NCBI GenBank assembly: GCA_943735955.1
Contig: OX030970.1
Location: 4,845,869 to 4,909,868, forward strand
Direction: 5' to 3'
DNA length: 64,000 nt
DNA from: Piscicola geometra
Taxonomy: Eukaryota; Annelida; Clitellata; Hirudinida; Piscicolidae
The position numbers and the translations under genes are program-made. Shown here piece after piece: positions 12,640 through 26,739 of the stretch (positions are counted from its first letter, which is position 1; each line of letters begins with the position of its first letter). Below the pieces are notes generated by a model. That model was not told where the DNA came from. It saw nothing but the letters and a program-made list of their open reading frames with translations, and did no database searches.

Positions 12640-13850
12640 TTTGGCTAATTATTAGCTAAGGTGGTCAACCCAAAACTTCAAGAAAGTGATGTGAGTGTTG
12701 CTGTCAGAGCTATCTCTCTGAGGAAATATTAGCACCACAAACTGAAGAAACAGTGCAGAGTCTCAGAAGTAAGCATCCAAGTTCAGATTCTTCTAAAAAT
12801 GTTCCGAACCTTCCAACACCCATTCTGCCATTCATGGCAATAAGTTCAATTGAAGTGAAGAAAGGGACCCTGTCCTTCCTATGGGCTCAGCGGGTAGTTC
12901 AAACAGGTTGCGTCCTCAACATCTGGAAGATCTTTTGGGAACCTCTAAACTCACTCTAAAAGACCTTTTGACTGATTCAGGCCTCAGTGTGATGGTCCAA
13001 GGTCAAGTTCCGTATAAGTCCACTCTCCTTTGTTTAATACTCTTCTCACTGCTTTGGGAAAAAAGATGGTGCAATACACCCAATTGTTGTTGCTAATATC
13101 TTACGTCGTTTATCCTGCAAAATTGACACAAGAGGGGGAGTTGAAGTTTCAGTCCATGTCATTCGATTGTTTCTGATTAAAAATAATAACGGCCCGCATA
13201 GCATGGGGATCCATTTGGGTGATTGCTGTTTTGTTCAACAATCCAGAAAATTATTATTAAGTCGTTTTCTCGTTTGAACGTCTGGTACCTCAATGATGGC
13301 ACGATCAGAGATTCACCAGACCAAAGATCTTATATATTTTTTGAAGGGTGCTACAGAAGGACACCATGGGGGTTAAGGCTTACGGCAAGCCAGTGAACTT
13401 GTCATTCCTGTCTATCTGGCATCGGTTCACTCGGGGTTTTTTGCTTACTGTTTCAATCACTTCTGAGACAGACCTGCAAAATTTGACTAGAGACTCGATT
13501 ATTTATTGGCACCATTCAGCTCAGATAGATTGTCTGATTTCTGATAACCAGCATCTACAGAAGGCTTGGAATGAGCTAGTTTGTTTCCGAAGATTCAAGA
13601 TAACGTTGGACTTGGATGAAAAAGAGCAGGCAAGTCTGCTAGCACTATCTACAAGAACCGGAAGTTTGGTTTCAAACACTCCCTGTTGCCACACTGGGCA
13701 AAATGATAACGCCTTATTAGTGGCTGTAATTGTTGTCTCATGTAGCACCAATCTGCCAGCCACACGCTCATTGATGCGGAACAAGCCTCTGGACATCTAA
13801 GCTGCAAACTATGCAAAGGTCGAAATGCCAGACACAATGCTTTCAATTTA
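12640..13850 (+). mobile_element. Non-LTR retroelement remnant (RT fingers and His/Cys tail)
   Basis: Around 13050-13250 a frame reads GKKDGAIHPIVVANILRRLS, matching the KKDGGIRPIAVG...LRRL motif of many LINE reverse transcriptases. About 13620-13850 reads through LLALSTRTGS and, after a frame change, HTLIDAEQASGHLSCKLCKG followed by RNARHNAFN. This is the G.H.L.C...GR..RH block found downstream of such RTs. Stops and frameshifts interrupt it. Confidence 0.6.
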
Positions 13851-14095
13851 AGTAATTTTTTAAAGACGGCTGAATGTCGCAGTGGAGCTCGATGATTTGA
13901 GTCTATTAGAAAGACTTGACGCGAAAACAAAATTCCAAAGAACTGCAAAAAAAGAGCATCAAAAGAGCTTCTTGCGTTTGTGCGAAACATTTCTTGAGCC
14001 AGCAGACTTGAGTCTTTCTCTCTCGAGAAGACTTTCTTTTACAACAATGCTGCTTAAAAAATAATTCTGACACTCATTTGACAAACAATAGTATT
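13850..14095 (-). mobile_element. L2-like LINE 3' fragment
   Basis: Matches 16200-16440 through shared segments such as GACGGCTGAATGTC, GATTTGAGTCTATT and GAGTCTTTCYCTCT...AAGACTT in the same order. It is therefore a second, shorter copy of that element's C-terminal coding and 3' region. Confidence 0.5.
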
Positions 14096-14721
14096 CAAAT
14101 CTACCCATCCATATATCAGTTTAACATGCTGACCAAAAAATCATTTTTGGTTCCTTCACTTCAACTGTCTTGGCTGCGGGCCGGCCTATTTTCAGTTTTG
14201 TAGAGAAGAGAGAGTAAAGTGAAAGATTTTATTTCTAAACTTCTATGTATGTTTTGACTCTGAAAAGACCTGTTTTAAAAATTATATAAGTTTATTCGAT
14301 TAACTGATTGACTGATTGAAGTTCAAGCTTTAAAATTATCTAAGAAGCTCAAGAATTCGCTCAGCTGGATGACGTTGCAGCTTGTTCATTTAAAAACAAT
14401 AATTCTTTCTGTCAAGCAACTTGCAGTCATTTCTCAGAAACAGCTGCTCACATAAACTTTCATGAGCTGCCGATGACGCAGAGAAGTTCCTTTCAGTTGG
14501 CCTCGTCTCTCTCCAGCCGTCTCGATGGAGACATATCCTATTGATAGAGTAATTGAAATACCCTTCAAAGCCTATTATACTGTGTATTAAAATTTATACT
14601 AATAAAGTCCGTTTTTTTTACAATAATCATCGAAATTGCAGAAAACACATCGGCTGACGAAGACAGCATGCATGCACACACAGTCCCGAAGAGCTCGAAA
14701 TGTGTTTCAGGTTAGTTCGCC

Positions 14722-14729
14722 TATAAAAA
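14722..14729 (+). promoter_or_regulatory. TATA box of the carboxypeptidase gene
   Basis: TATAAAAA lies 84 bp before the first in-frame ATG (14806) and 120 bp before the ATG preferred for the signal peptide (14842). This fits a start site near 14750. Confidence 0.55.
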
Positions 14730-14805
14730 ACTGATGCACATCAATGCAACGATTCAAAGTTGAAACTGGGAAGCGAAAACTTTGTCCTTAGTTGAAGACT
14801 CTCTG

Positions 14806-16780
14806 ATGCACTCACCCGCCCAGCACTCGACGACCGTTCCAATGCTTTCTCTGGGCCGCCACTCGAAGCTGCTTCTCTTCAGCGCCTTTCTCTTCGTCGC
14901 CCTCGCTAACGCCAGCCACAATGGGTAATTGGTGGGTTGTTGATGGTGGTGATGGTGGTGATGGTGGGTTGTTGATGGTAGTGATGGTGGTGATGGTGGG
15001 TTGTTGATGGTGTTGATGGTGGTGATGGTGGGTTGTTGATGGTGTTGATGGTGGGTTGTTGATGGTGGTGATGGTGGTGATGGTGGGTTGTTGATGGTGG
15101 TGATGGTGGGTTGTTGATGGTAGTGATGGTGGTGATGGTGGGTTGTTGATGGTGTTGATGGTGGTGATGGTGGGTTGTTGATGGTGGTAATTGGTGGGTT
15201 GTTGATGGTGGTGATGGTGGGTTGTTGATGGTGGTGATGGTGGGTTGTTGATGGTGGTGATGGTGGGTTGTTGATGGTGGTGATGGTGGGTTGTTGATGG
15301 TGGTGATGGTGGGTTGTTGATGGTGGTGATGGTGGGTTGTTGATGGTGGTGATGGTGTGTTATTGATGGTGGTGATGGTGGTGATGGTGGGTTGTTGATG
15401 GTGGTAATTGGTGGGTTGTTGATGGTGGTGATGGTGGGTTGTTAGGGGTGGTGATGGTGGGTTGTTGATGGTGGTGATGGTGGGTTGTTGATGGTGGTGA
15501 TGGTGGTGATGGTGGGTTGTTGGTGGGTGATAGTGGCGGTGATTGTGGTTTTTGTGATGGGAATGATGATGATGATGATGATGAAAAAATGATTATGTGA
15601 GAGTGATGATTGTAATGATGATGGGGAGTGATGATGCTGATAAAGATAAGGAGAATGTGTAAGTGATGAATGTGATGCTAGTGTTACAATACAATACAAT
15701 ATAATACAACGACGAGTGTTATTAACGTGGCGTAAACCCAGACGGGCTTCAAGACCACTTAGTTATGGAAAATTGGATAATAATATTAATAATGATAGAT
15801 GAATAAATGGTAAGTATTGGTAAAGTAAACTATTGAAATTTAAAATAGAAATTTAATTGAAATTTAAAAATATAATAATTTCTATAAATATAAATATATT
15901 TTAATGAACAAAATAATTTTTTTAAAGGTTGAAACTAAAATAATAACAACAATAAATTTAAGATAAAAGTATATACCTATATTATATTATTATTATTAAT
16001 ATTTATTTTACAATTATTATTGATCCTATATATATATATATATAATAGTATTATTATTATTTATTTTACCATTATAATTGACCATTAGTATAAATATAAA
16101 AAAATAATGATGAAATTGGGAAGCAAGAAATTGATTAATGGAAAATGAGCAGTAAATTTGTAAGTTATCGTGATCGGTCGAACAAGTACGTTTTCAGGGA
16201 ACGGCTGAATGTCACGGTTGACTCGGGGATTTGAGTCTATTGGGAAGACTATTCCAAAGAGTCGGCGCTGCAACAAAAAAGCTTCTTGCACCTGCATACT
16301 TGAGTTTGTAGCTCTGTGGAACTACATCTCTTGACCTAGCAGACCTGAGTCTTTCCCTCTGGGGAAGACTTGCTCTCATGACAATGCACTCGACAAATAA
16401 TCTGGACACTCATTAGACAGACACTTGTGCATTAACAAAAGGTTTTTGTATTCTAGTCTGTTTTCCACACGAAGCCAGTGGAGCTCCTTAAAAATAGGGC
16501 TGATGTGATCATACTTTTAGCACCTGTTATGAGCCAGCTGTAGTGTTGATTACAGACTGAATTTTCTGCAGCTGCGTCATTGGCAACCCAGTAAGAATGA
16601 TATTGCCATAGTCAATTCGACTGAGAACCAAAGCAGAAGCCAATGTTCTCAGTGAGTCCTTGGTCAATAACCATCTTATGAATCGTATTTGGCGTAAAGA
16701 AGCAAAGCAGGTTTGAGTCATCTTGATCATGTGTATTGTCATGGTGAGGTTGATGATAGTAGGGTGGTGATAAGGATCCA

Positions 16781-16855
<75 letters not shown>

Positions 16856-16875
16856 GGTGAGTGATGATGATGATG

Positions 16876-16949
<74 letters not shown>

Positions 16950-19900
16950 ATGGGTGAGTGATGATGATGATGATGGGTGAGGAATGATAAGGATAAAAAG
17001 AAAGATTATGGATTTAATAATCGTGGTGATGAGTTAATGAATATGAGAGCTTTCAAAGAATGTTGTCACAAATAAGCGATTAATTTAGTATTGCTTCATT
17101 TTTCAACTAAACTCAACTTTCTCTTATTTCATAAAGTTACAAAATGGTGCGGCTGGTCAAGAGAGATGGGCATGGAGAAAAGAATGATAGTGAGATTGAG
17201 AAGAAAGTTTTGGATAAATTGATGCACAATGAAAAGTTGGATGTGAGTTTGTTGTGGAATTATTTTTAAATCAAGTCAAAACTACTCAATCAACATCACC
17301 TAATCAACACAATCCAATTAACATCATTCAATCCACACATTCCAATTAATAAAATTTTTTTTATGTAAGTAAAATTGAAGATTCAAAACTTAATCTCAAT
17401 TGAATCTCATCAACCAGGTGGATGTCATAACTGTAAATGTCTTCATTGTGGCACCAAACAGTCATAAGGCAGTTGTGGCTGTTCTGGATGCTCATGGAAT
17501 AGAACATGAAACCCAAACGATGTGAAGAATTTATATTAATTTTTTAATATATTAAATTCACGTTTAACTTTGAAATTACAAATGTGATTTTTTCGAAGCT
17601 GATCAGCCCATGTGTTTGATTGATTTTTCAGTTTGATTGATGTATTTGAATGCAAATAATAACGTTTGCATTTCAACTGAAAGTAAATATAAAACAATAT
17701 TCATTGTTAATCTGAAAAAATATTTATTGATTCTAAAAATTTTCAAAACCAGCTGTAAAGTAAAACAAACATTGCGATCAGATTCCAAAATGAATTTCAA
17801 CGAAGTGGAACGAGATCCACGGGTGCGAAAATGAGGTTCAAGCGAGACGCAAGCTCCCAACAGTGTGTGGACAGCGAAGACTTTGCTTCGTGCTCTGAGC
17901 CTGATCTCGCAATCACAGAAGACATGATCCACGGCAGAACATTGTGCTACCCGCAGGTTGCCAGTCTGCACGCTCCTTCCACCTCTCTCTCTCCCTTAAC
18001 TATCCTTCTGCCTTCTGCTAGTTTGCATTTCATTCTTAAGCGCCACCTTTCCATCCATCATCCATCCTTTTCCAGATAGTTTCATGGCTGAAGATGATGC
18101 AAAGAAAGTACCCAGATCTCTTCAAGCTCGAAGTGTACGGGACTTCTTACGAGGGAAGATGCCTCTATGTTGCTAGGGTTACTAACAGGCCTTTTAAATA
18201 CTTGAAAAGCTAAATTATTTCAAATTTTAATTATTTTTTGCGTTCTAAACTATTTACATAAATATGTGAAAGAGGATAGTTTTTGTAATTTTCTATTTAA
18301 TTATTTCGTCAATCATGACTGTTCCACAGGTGAACAGTCGAAGCAATGGGAAAGTTGTAGTGATGGAAGGGGGCACACATGCAAGAGAATGGGGAGCCAT
18401 TTCTTCAGTTCTGGTTTTCCTACAGAAGGTTCTCCGATCCTATCACCTGCTAGTTGCTTCCGTATTCACTGCAATGTTTTTATAGATAATTCGGATTATG
18501 TAGCTTGTATCAATCGGAATCGTGTTGCCTTTAATCTATTTATTCTGAAAAAATATTTTTGAAAGTTCAGAGTTTGTTATCATTCTTCTATTTTCATTGC
18601 CTAACATGCCGCAACAAATCTTTCTTTTATTTTTAGATTTTGTAATTCAAAACTTAACTGTAAAACATTTTTCAAAATCAAGTCTCAGTCTCACCAGTTC
18701 GATTAATCATTTCAATTCCTTGCTTTCTGTCTTCTACTCCATACACAACTGAATCACGGAAATAAATAATAATGTATATTTATAATGCCAAGGCACGCAA
18801 CTGAGGCGCCACCTACACGATAAACGATAAGACTTCTAAGATTTAATACAGTGGTCACAAAAATTATTTTGGAAAACCTTTTTTTATTAGATGAAAATCT
18901 TTTTGCCGAATATCATTTGAATGCTCTTTTAATTTTTTAAAATTAATTTTTCTTTTCAATAATAAAAAAGATAAATAAATTCACATGTTAAACATATTTT
19001 AAAAACACCGAATAAATTTTCATTTCTCAGTTATAATCTGTGCCAAAATAATTATTTGATTTTAAATTAAAAGAGTTGTTTTAAAATAAAATATTTAACA
19101 AATGGAAATAAATTCAGCGTGCTTTTAATTATATTTTATAATGTGTAATTGAAGAAGCTATAGGATGAATATAATTTCAATGATTAAAAACACTCAAATT
19201 AATAATAATTTGCAATTAAAGTAAAAACTGCTTCGTTCCCCAATAATTTTTGTGACCACTGTATGGAGTCTCCCCCCTTAAAAAACATTTTTTCACTTCT
19301 GTTTTTATACGAATATTTAAGTAACCATTGAAAAGTTTCATTTTAGACGGCTACAACAATAACTACACATACTCACAATGTATTAATATGTAAAAATTCT
19401 GTTTTATGCCATGTTTGACGATTATTTTCGCATCAAAACAAAAGTTGTCTTTTTTAAATCTTGAAAAAAGTGGGGGTTCGAACTAGAGGTCAGACTAGGT
19501 ACCCGATTTGACCGGGTACTTGCATGTACCCGCGGGACTCTCAAGGGAACGGAAATGAAAGTTAATTTTGGGACGGGAAAAGTCGGAGGTGGTGTGGTGT
19601 GGGGAATAGGTTTTAGGGACGGAAACGGCAACGGGAATCAACATTCAAATCGGGACGGGAAAAAACGAAAACGGGAAAAAACGGAAACGGGAATCAACTT
19701 TTATATCGGGAACGGGAAAAAACGGGAATAAAAGTTATTGGGATTGGATTCTCTAACAATGATTTTTCAGCAAACTTCTAAGTATGGAAATCTCTGTTTA
19801 ACCGATACTCCGTACTTAAAATAAGTATTAAATGCAATAGAAATGTATAACGAAGCCAATGTCAAAATCTCCAACACTAAATTTGAATTTGTTATGGCGA

Positions 19901-22900
19901 GTCCAAATATATTAAATCAAAACGGTCAGTTATATTATTTTTATTATATAAATTAATACTTTGAATTTGATTGATTAATTTCCAAATGATTGCTCAGTTG
20001 ATCATATCGACAAAAGAAAAGATGCCCATTGATCTTATTCATATGGCAGCATGTCTGAAATAAATACCAAGACTTTAATACCAAGAGAAAATTTAATTCT
20101 ATTTTGTACAGCCAGACCAAGCTGCGTGCCGTTGAGAAAAAAAACAAATGATGGTTTGTTTTTATGTATTTAAAAAACGTATTTCTAACATTATTGAAGA
20201 ATTAATAATAATGAACGGAGAAAAAAATTCAGAAGAAGATGAACTGTACAAATATTCACAATGAAACGCCAACAAAATTGAAGATTATAAAGATATTTTA
20301 CTTTATTGGAGTAAAATGAGAAATTTTCAAATACTAAAAGAAGTAGGCAAAATTTTTTTTACTATATCTGCAAGTTATATTTCCTGTGAACGGAATTTTT
20401 CAAAATGTGGTCGTTTAACTTTAGACCCGAAATCATCTAATTTGAAAGCTAAAACTCTTGACGGTTTAACCCGAGTAAAAAGCAATAAATACTTGTTTGA
20501 ATTACTCAAAAACAATGACTAATTTCAATAATTTCATTAAAATAAATATTTAAAGTTTAAATCGTGTTTTTTTTATTTTATTAAGAGAAATATTCTCTGA
20601 CTTTCAAATAATAAATTGTAGAGATGTTATGACTAGCAAGTTTGGGACCAGTGAAAACGGCAGCGAAAATTAATAAAAAACAAAAAAGTTTCGGGAACGG
20701 GTCGGAACCTGGAATCGAATTGCGGGAACGGGACGGGACGGGAATCAAAATTATGATGTCCCATTGGGACGGCACGAGACGGTAAAAAAAATTTCGGAAA
20801 CGGGATGGGACCAGGAATGGAAAATCGTTCATGTCCGGCCTCTAGTCTGGACCCCAGGAACCCCCCCCCCCCCCCCAGGATCGCCGCCTATGTATATTAC
20901 ATGCCATAAGTAGCAACCCCAATCGATTTTTCAAACTTGATCATTTAAAAAAAATTGAGATGCATAAGTTTTAGATTTTTACTTACTTATATTAAAAAGG
21001 TTAAAATGTAAAAAAATATATTTAATTTTGTAAATTATAGAATGAAAATATTAAAATTTAAAATATTTTATTATTATTATTTCGATAATTATACTGGGCT
21101 ACAACTGAATTGATAGTTTTTGCTTTAATATTTTAACAATTTTTTAACATTCATTATTGGGAAAACCTATTTTAAAGTGTCAATTACTAAGGTTTGATAT
21201 TTTCACTAGTCATATATATGCTTCATAATCAACTAACATACCAATTACAAAAATGTTGTAGTATTTTTTCACAATCACAAAATTAGCAGTTTATTCATTA
21301 ATAGTTAGCAAAATTAATACTCAATGGACGTTTTCGACAACGTTAGACAGTTTTGTTTTGAATGCAATTTCTGCAGCACAAACGACTACCTGTCTTGTCT
21401 GATGAGTTAGAAAGTACTGGGTGATTAAGGATAATTTTAATATTGCTTTTATGATCATATTTTTTTCATATAGCTCTACTCTTGAAATTATAAAAATCAG
21501 TCTTTCTTCGCTTTTTTAAACGCTTAAATTCACGCCAGAAAATGAAAAGATTGAATGCTGAAACGTCTATCATATTTTGAAACAAAGCTTTTGGCTAACG
21601 AAATTTTTCAAATACTAATATATGCCATACACATAATAGTAACACTAACTAGTTTTTTTTCTCTGTAACTTCTTTGGGTAATACTTGAAGATTTATCCAT
21701 TCCGTTCTCACTTATCCAATACAGCTATTTTGCATTTCACGGAACAGTTCTGACCAGGTACCCGCGGGAATCCCGCGGGAACGGGAATGAAAATTAATTT
21801 CGGGACTAGAAAAGTCGGGAACCGGGAATAGGTTTTCGGAACGGGAACGGGAATCAACATTCAAATCGGGAACGGGAATCAACTTTTAAATCAGGAACGA
21901 TAAAAACGGGAATAACAGTTATTGGGATTGGATTCTTTAACAATGATTTTTCAGCAAACTTTTAAGTATGGAAATCTTTATTTCATCGATACTCCGTACC
22001 TAAAATAAGTATTAAATGCAATAGAAATGTATAACGAAGCCACCAGTGCTAATGTCGAAATCTCCAACACTACATTTGAAGTTGTTATGGTGAGTCCAAA
22101 GATTAGGGAGATTAGAACAAATGGGTGATGATGAAAACTTTTCAGATAAAATCAAATTGATCAGTCATATTATTTTAATTTTATAAATTCATACTTTGAA
22201 TTTGAATGATTAATTTCCAAATGATTGCTCAGTTGATCATTTCTTCAAAAGAAAAGATGCCCATTGATCTTATTCATATGACAGCATGTCTGTTGCATCC
22301 CCAGTATGAAAGAATAATAGGAAAAAAGTTTGGGATAGAAAAGAAATAAATACAAAGACTTTCATTAGAGAAAATTTAATTCTATTTTGTACAGCCAGAC
22401 GAAGCTGCAGTGCCGTTGAGAAAAAAACAAATGATGGTTATTTAGACCTATTATGTTTGTTTTTATAACGTAAAAATTATATTAAAATTATTATACTATT
22501 AAATTATACAAAAGATTGTATATTTGCAGTTGTGAAGGATGAGAATGTTGTCAAAAAACATATTTCTAACATTATTGAAGAATTAATAATAATGAATGAA
22601 GAAAAAAATTCAGAAGAGGATGATTTGTAAAAATATTCACAATTACGTCCCAAAAAAATGGAAGATTATAATGATGTTTTATTTTATTGGAGTAAAATTA
22701 GCAATTTTAAAATACTACAAGAAGAAGCCAACATTTTGTTTAGTATATCTGTAAGTTATATTCTCTGTGAACGGAATTTTTCAATATGTGGTCGTTTAAC
22801 TTAAGACCCAAAATCTTCTCATTTGAAAGCTGAATCTCTTAACTCTCTTTCAAATAATAAATTTTAAGAAATGTTAGAACTAGCAAGTTTGGGACCAGTG

Positions 22901-25900
22901 AAAACGGCAGCGAAAATGAATAAAAAAACAAAAAAGTTTCGGAAACGGGTCGGGACCGGGAATCGAGTTGCGGGAACGGAACGGGACGGAAATCAAAATT
23001 CTGATGGTCCATCAGGAACAGGACGGGACGGGAAAACAAATTTCGGGAACGGGACGGGACGGGAATCAAAGTTCTGATGTCCCATCGGGAACGGGACGGG
23101 ACGGGAAAACAAATTTCGGGAACGGGACGGGACCGGGAATGAAAAATCGTCCATGTCCGAACTCTAATCCAGATGTTTTATCAGGTTAATTACAGCAGCC
23201 ATTCTTGAATTTTCAAATTGGCTCACCTCCGTGATCATTACCAAGAAATGAATTCATTTTCAAACAACACCCCGTTTTGGCATCACAAAGGCACCAAATT
23301 TCAAGTCATATTTTTCCGATTTAGTTGGCATGTACTGTTCTAAACTGAAACGACTTCAAAATGGTACAAACTTTTCATCTACCTTCACATACTCATGTGG
23401 AATTTGATCGTTCTTATTGCCACATGTCATGATTAGCGTCCATTGGAACAAACTTTGTTTTTGGGCTTCAAAAACTCCTGATATTAATTAAATATTAGAC
23501 ATTAAAATGTTAATTCACATTTATTTCGTGATATTAATTAGCTAATACACAGTCTTTGACCACAATGTCTGTAATGGTTCACTTCTACCTTATAAGGATA
23601 CTGACATCTTTTTTATAAAAAAGTAAATTTTAATAATTATTCATACAAATATATGAAAATGTTATAAAAAATCTTTATAACTCAAAAAAAATTTTTTTAG
23701 TGAAAACATCGTTGAAATTTGCGATTCGACCCATGCGGACGCCAACTTTATTTTTTTCAATTGGTGTTCAAGTGTTAAACAGTTATCATTTTAACTACAC
23801 ATACTCACAATGTATTACATTCTGATTTCTTCCGTGGTTGACGATTATACTCGTATCGAAACATAAGTTTACATTTTTTGTATTGAAAAAAGTAGGGAGG
23901 GGCGGGTCCGCATAAGTCGGACCCCCTCACTAGCAAAAAGAAGAGGGGTCTGGACCCCAAAACCCTTCCATGATCACCGCCCATGCACTAAGGTGCCAAT
24001 GAAAACTTGAAAAAAATTAGAATCTTTTTATATCTTATGGCTGACTTTATCTCTGCTAACACTTTGACGCTAAATATGATAGACCAACTAGAATTTATTT
24101 AAAATACCAAAAGTGTCGACTAAAAGACACCTCCAGCTTCATCAATCTCCATGTAGGTTTCCAGCTGACGAAGATACAGTATATCATTTTTTGAGACAGA
24201 TGCACCACACACACATGTGAAACAGGCTTTAAGGTAAACCTCAAGAATGAAGGTGTTGAAGTAACCGATTAATGATAATTCTTGTGCAGTCAGCTAATGT
24301 GTCGAACAAAATCAGAATATTTTAAACCACTAGATGATCTTGGCCATTCATTGACCTCTGTGAAATTGTACAGAAAAACGAAACTGTATATCAGCCTTGA
24401 CATCTGCTCCAAAAAACAGAAATGACAACTGGAGGGGGAGTTTGCCTGTCTAGTTTCATTGGATAGTTTTGAGACAGGCAACAGTTTCATTGTTCCATCT
24501 CAAGACACCAGAACTTTAAGTCGATTAATCATATTCCTTTACATTGAGGCGGCCAACATTTTACATTCAATTTCATTTAAAGCTTTGCTTCAAGTTTCTT
24601 GCATATCGATTAATATTTATTTATTCAGCGAAAGTAAAATATTATTATAGATAATTTAAAGAAGAATCTTATGATGTATATCATACGTGATTTTTCTATT
24701 TGCCTAAATATATAAATGAAAAGTACGTTTTAAAGATAGTGTTCATAAAATTATAAGTTGCGCTACTCTGTGAGCCAAAAAGAAACATGATATTGTGATT
24801 AAAATCCTTTCATTTAAAACTTTAAATAATTCATTATTTATTTATAACATACTCATTTGAAAAATAATTAAATATTCCTTCATGCACTTGCTCTCTTTGC
24901 TAGAATAACTCATAATTTTAATTTCATGACTTTTCTTTGAAATTACTATGGAACGTCACTTTTTTCATTAGCATGTGGTTGATTTGCGTTTCTACTTTAA
25001 GAAAAATAGTTTTATAGAATGAATATGTTGATTGGCAACACTCTGCAAAGTTCGGACAGATACAAGCGACATGACCCGATATTTATTAAACTCTCAGATA
25101 ACCTCTTCACCTCAGACATTGAGCTTATAGCGATTGTTCGTGCAGTGCGGAGACGAAGTTCAACTGTTAATTCACTCATCCCATCAACACTTGCAGTTAC
25201 TTAAGGCACTGAGTGACAACGAATGTGAAGTGCTTGCAGAGTATGAATACCTCATCATCCCGTCGTACAACCCAGATGGATACGAATTCTCGAGAACCAA
25301 GGTGAGGGAGAGGGACAGAAAGGGATAGAAAAAAAGATAGATAAATAAAATGGGATGAATTAAAAAAAGTAAGAAAATAATAAAAATGAGTTTGGATGAG
25401 AAAAAAGTATTTGAAAAAAAGAAAAAGTTGAAGAAACGACAGGGAAAATGGAAGAAATGAGAAGTGAAAAGGAAAAGGGAAGTAAATGAGGAAAGAAAAC
25501 GGGATAAAAGTAAACAAGAGAGAAGTAAACGAGAGAGAGATCAATAAAAGAAAAGACTTGGTTGCTAAAAAGTATTTGTTTGCAATTTTATAATTGAATA
25601 TGAATCTTTTGCTACTAGGACAGACTATGGAGGAAGAACCTAGCTCATACCGCAGACTGTGAGTGCCGCGGCATCGATCTGAACAGGAACATGGCGGTTG
25701 CCTGGGGTCTGTTGGGCTTTATAATAAATTTTGTATGGAAATAATAAAAGAAAAAAAGTTTAAAACTTAGATGATAATGATTTTTGTTCAGCGAAATGTT
25801 CGAAAAAAAAAGAAAAAAAAAGTGAAGAAGGCACAGAAGGAGAAGAAGAAGAAATTTGCATTCCTGCCCCCGAAGCAACTACCACTCTTGCAATGCCCGC

Positions 25901-26691
25901 CACTACTGAAGCGAGTTCTCCTGATCAGGCAAATGCAACAAGTTCAACTACTAAGGCAACTCAGAAAACCCCTGTTCCAGTTTTCTGCAAAGATATTTAT
26001 AAAGGAAGAAACCCAATCAGTGAGCCAGAAAGCAAGGCTTTTGAAAGGTGCATTGCGAGTGTGAATGCACGAATGATTTTCAATAGAAAATAGAGTAGTA
26101 AAAATTAATTGTTGTAAAATAAATCTACTTTTACTGGCAGTTTGATGGAAAAGGTCAAGGGCAAAGTGAGAGCCTACTTTGCAGTGCACACTTTCGGCAA
26201 CATGTGGCTTTACCCTTACTCCTTCACCAACCTCACCCTCTCGCCCAACCACGAGAAAATCGTTAGAACCCTAATTTTTAAAAATTGATTGAAATTGATA
26301 ATAGGCCCAAATGCTTTGAATGCTTTGAAAGAAGTTTTGAAATGTTTAATTGGTTATCATGCACAAGGGCGGGTCTATGGGGGCATTAGAAGCGCGTGTT
26401 CCTCCCTCCCAGCAGTTCAAATATTTGTTTGCGCTGAATGAAACACTGGTAGGGGCATGGAGGTGTTTAGGAGAGACTGCAATGGAGTCCCTGAGGAGGC
26501 TCTTCAATAGCGTTATGAAAGGGGAAATGATGCTGGAAAAATAGAGAAAGAAGGTTTTAGTGCCAGTCTTTAAGAAGATAGATGTGCAAGTTGTGGCAAT
26601 AACAGAACGTTAAAATGGACCAGTCGCAAAAATATGGAGGAAAAAGGTTAGGATAAAATATTAATACAAGTGATAAACAGCATGGGTTATA

Positions 26692-26739
<48 letters not shown>

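Noticed and set aside
18266..18562. 98-codon frame overlapping carboxypeptidase exon 6
   Set aside because: Out of frame with the THAREW zinc-binding exon, which fits the family and splice sites.
26048..26093. Unspliced continuation of carboxypeptidase exon 9 to a stop
   Set aside because: Joining at the AG|GTGCAT donor to 26141 restores the expected helix and the HTFGN zinc-ligand segment; reading on would truncate the enzyme before its third zinc ligand.
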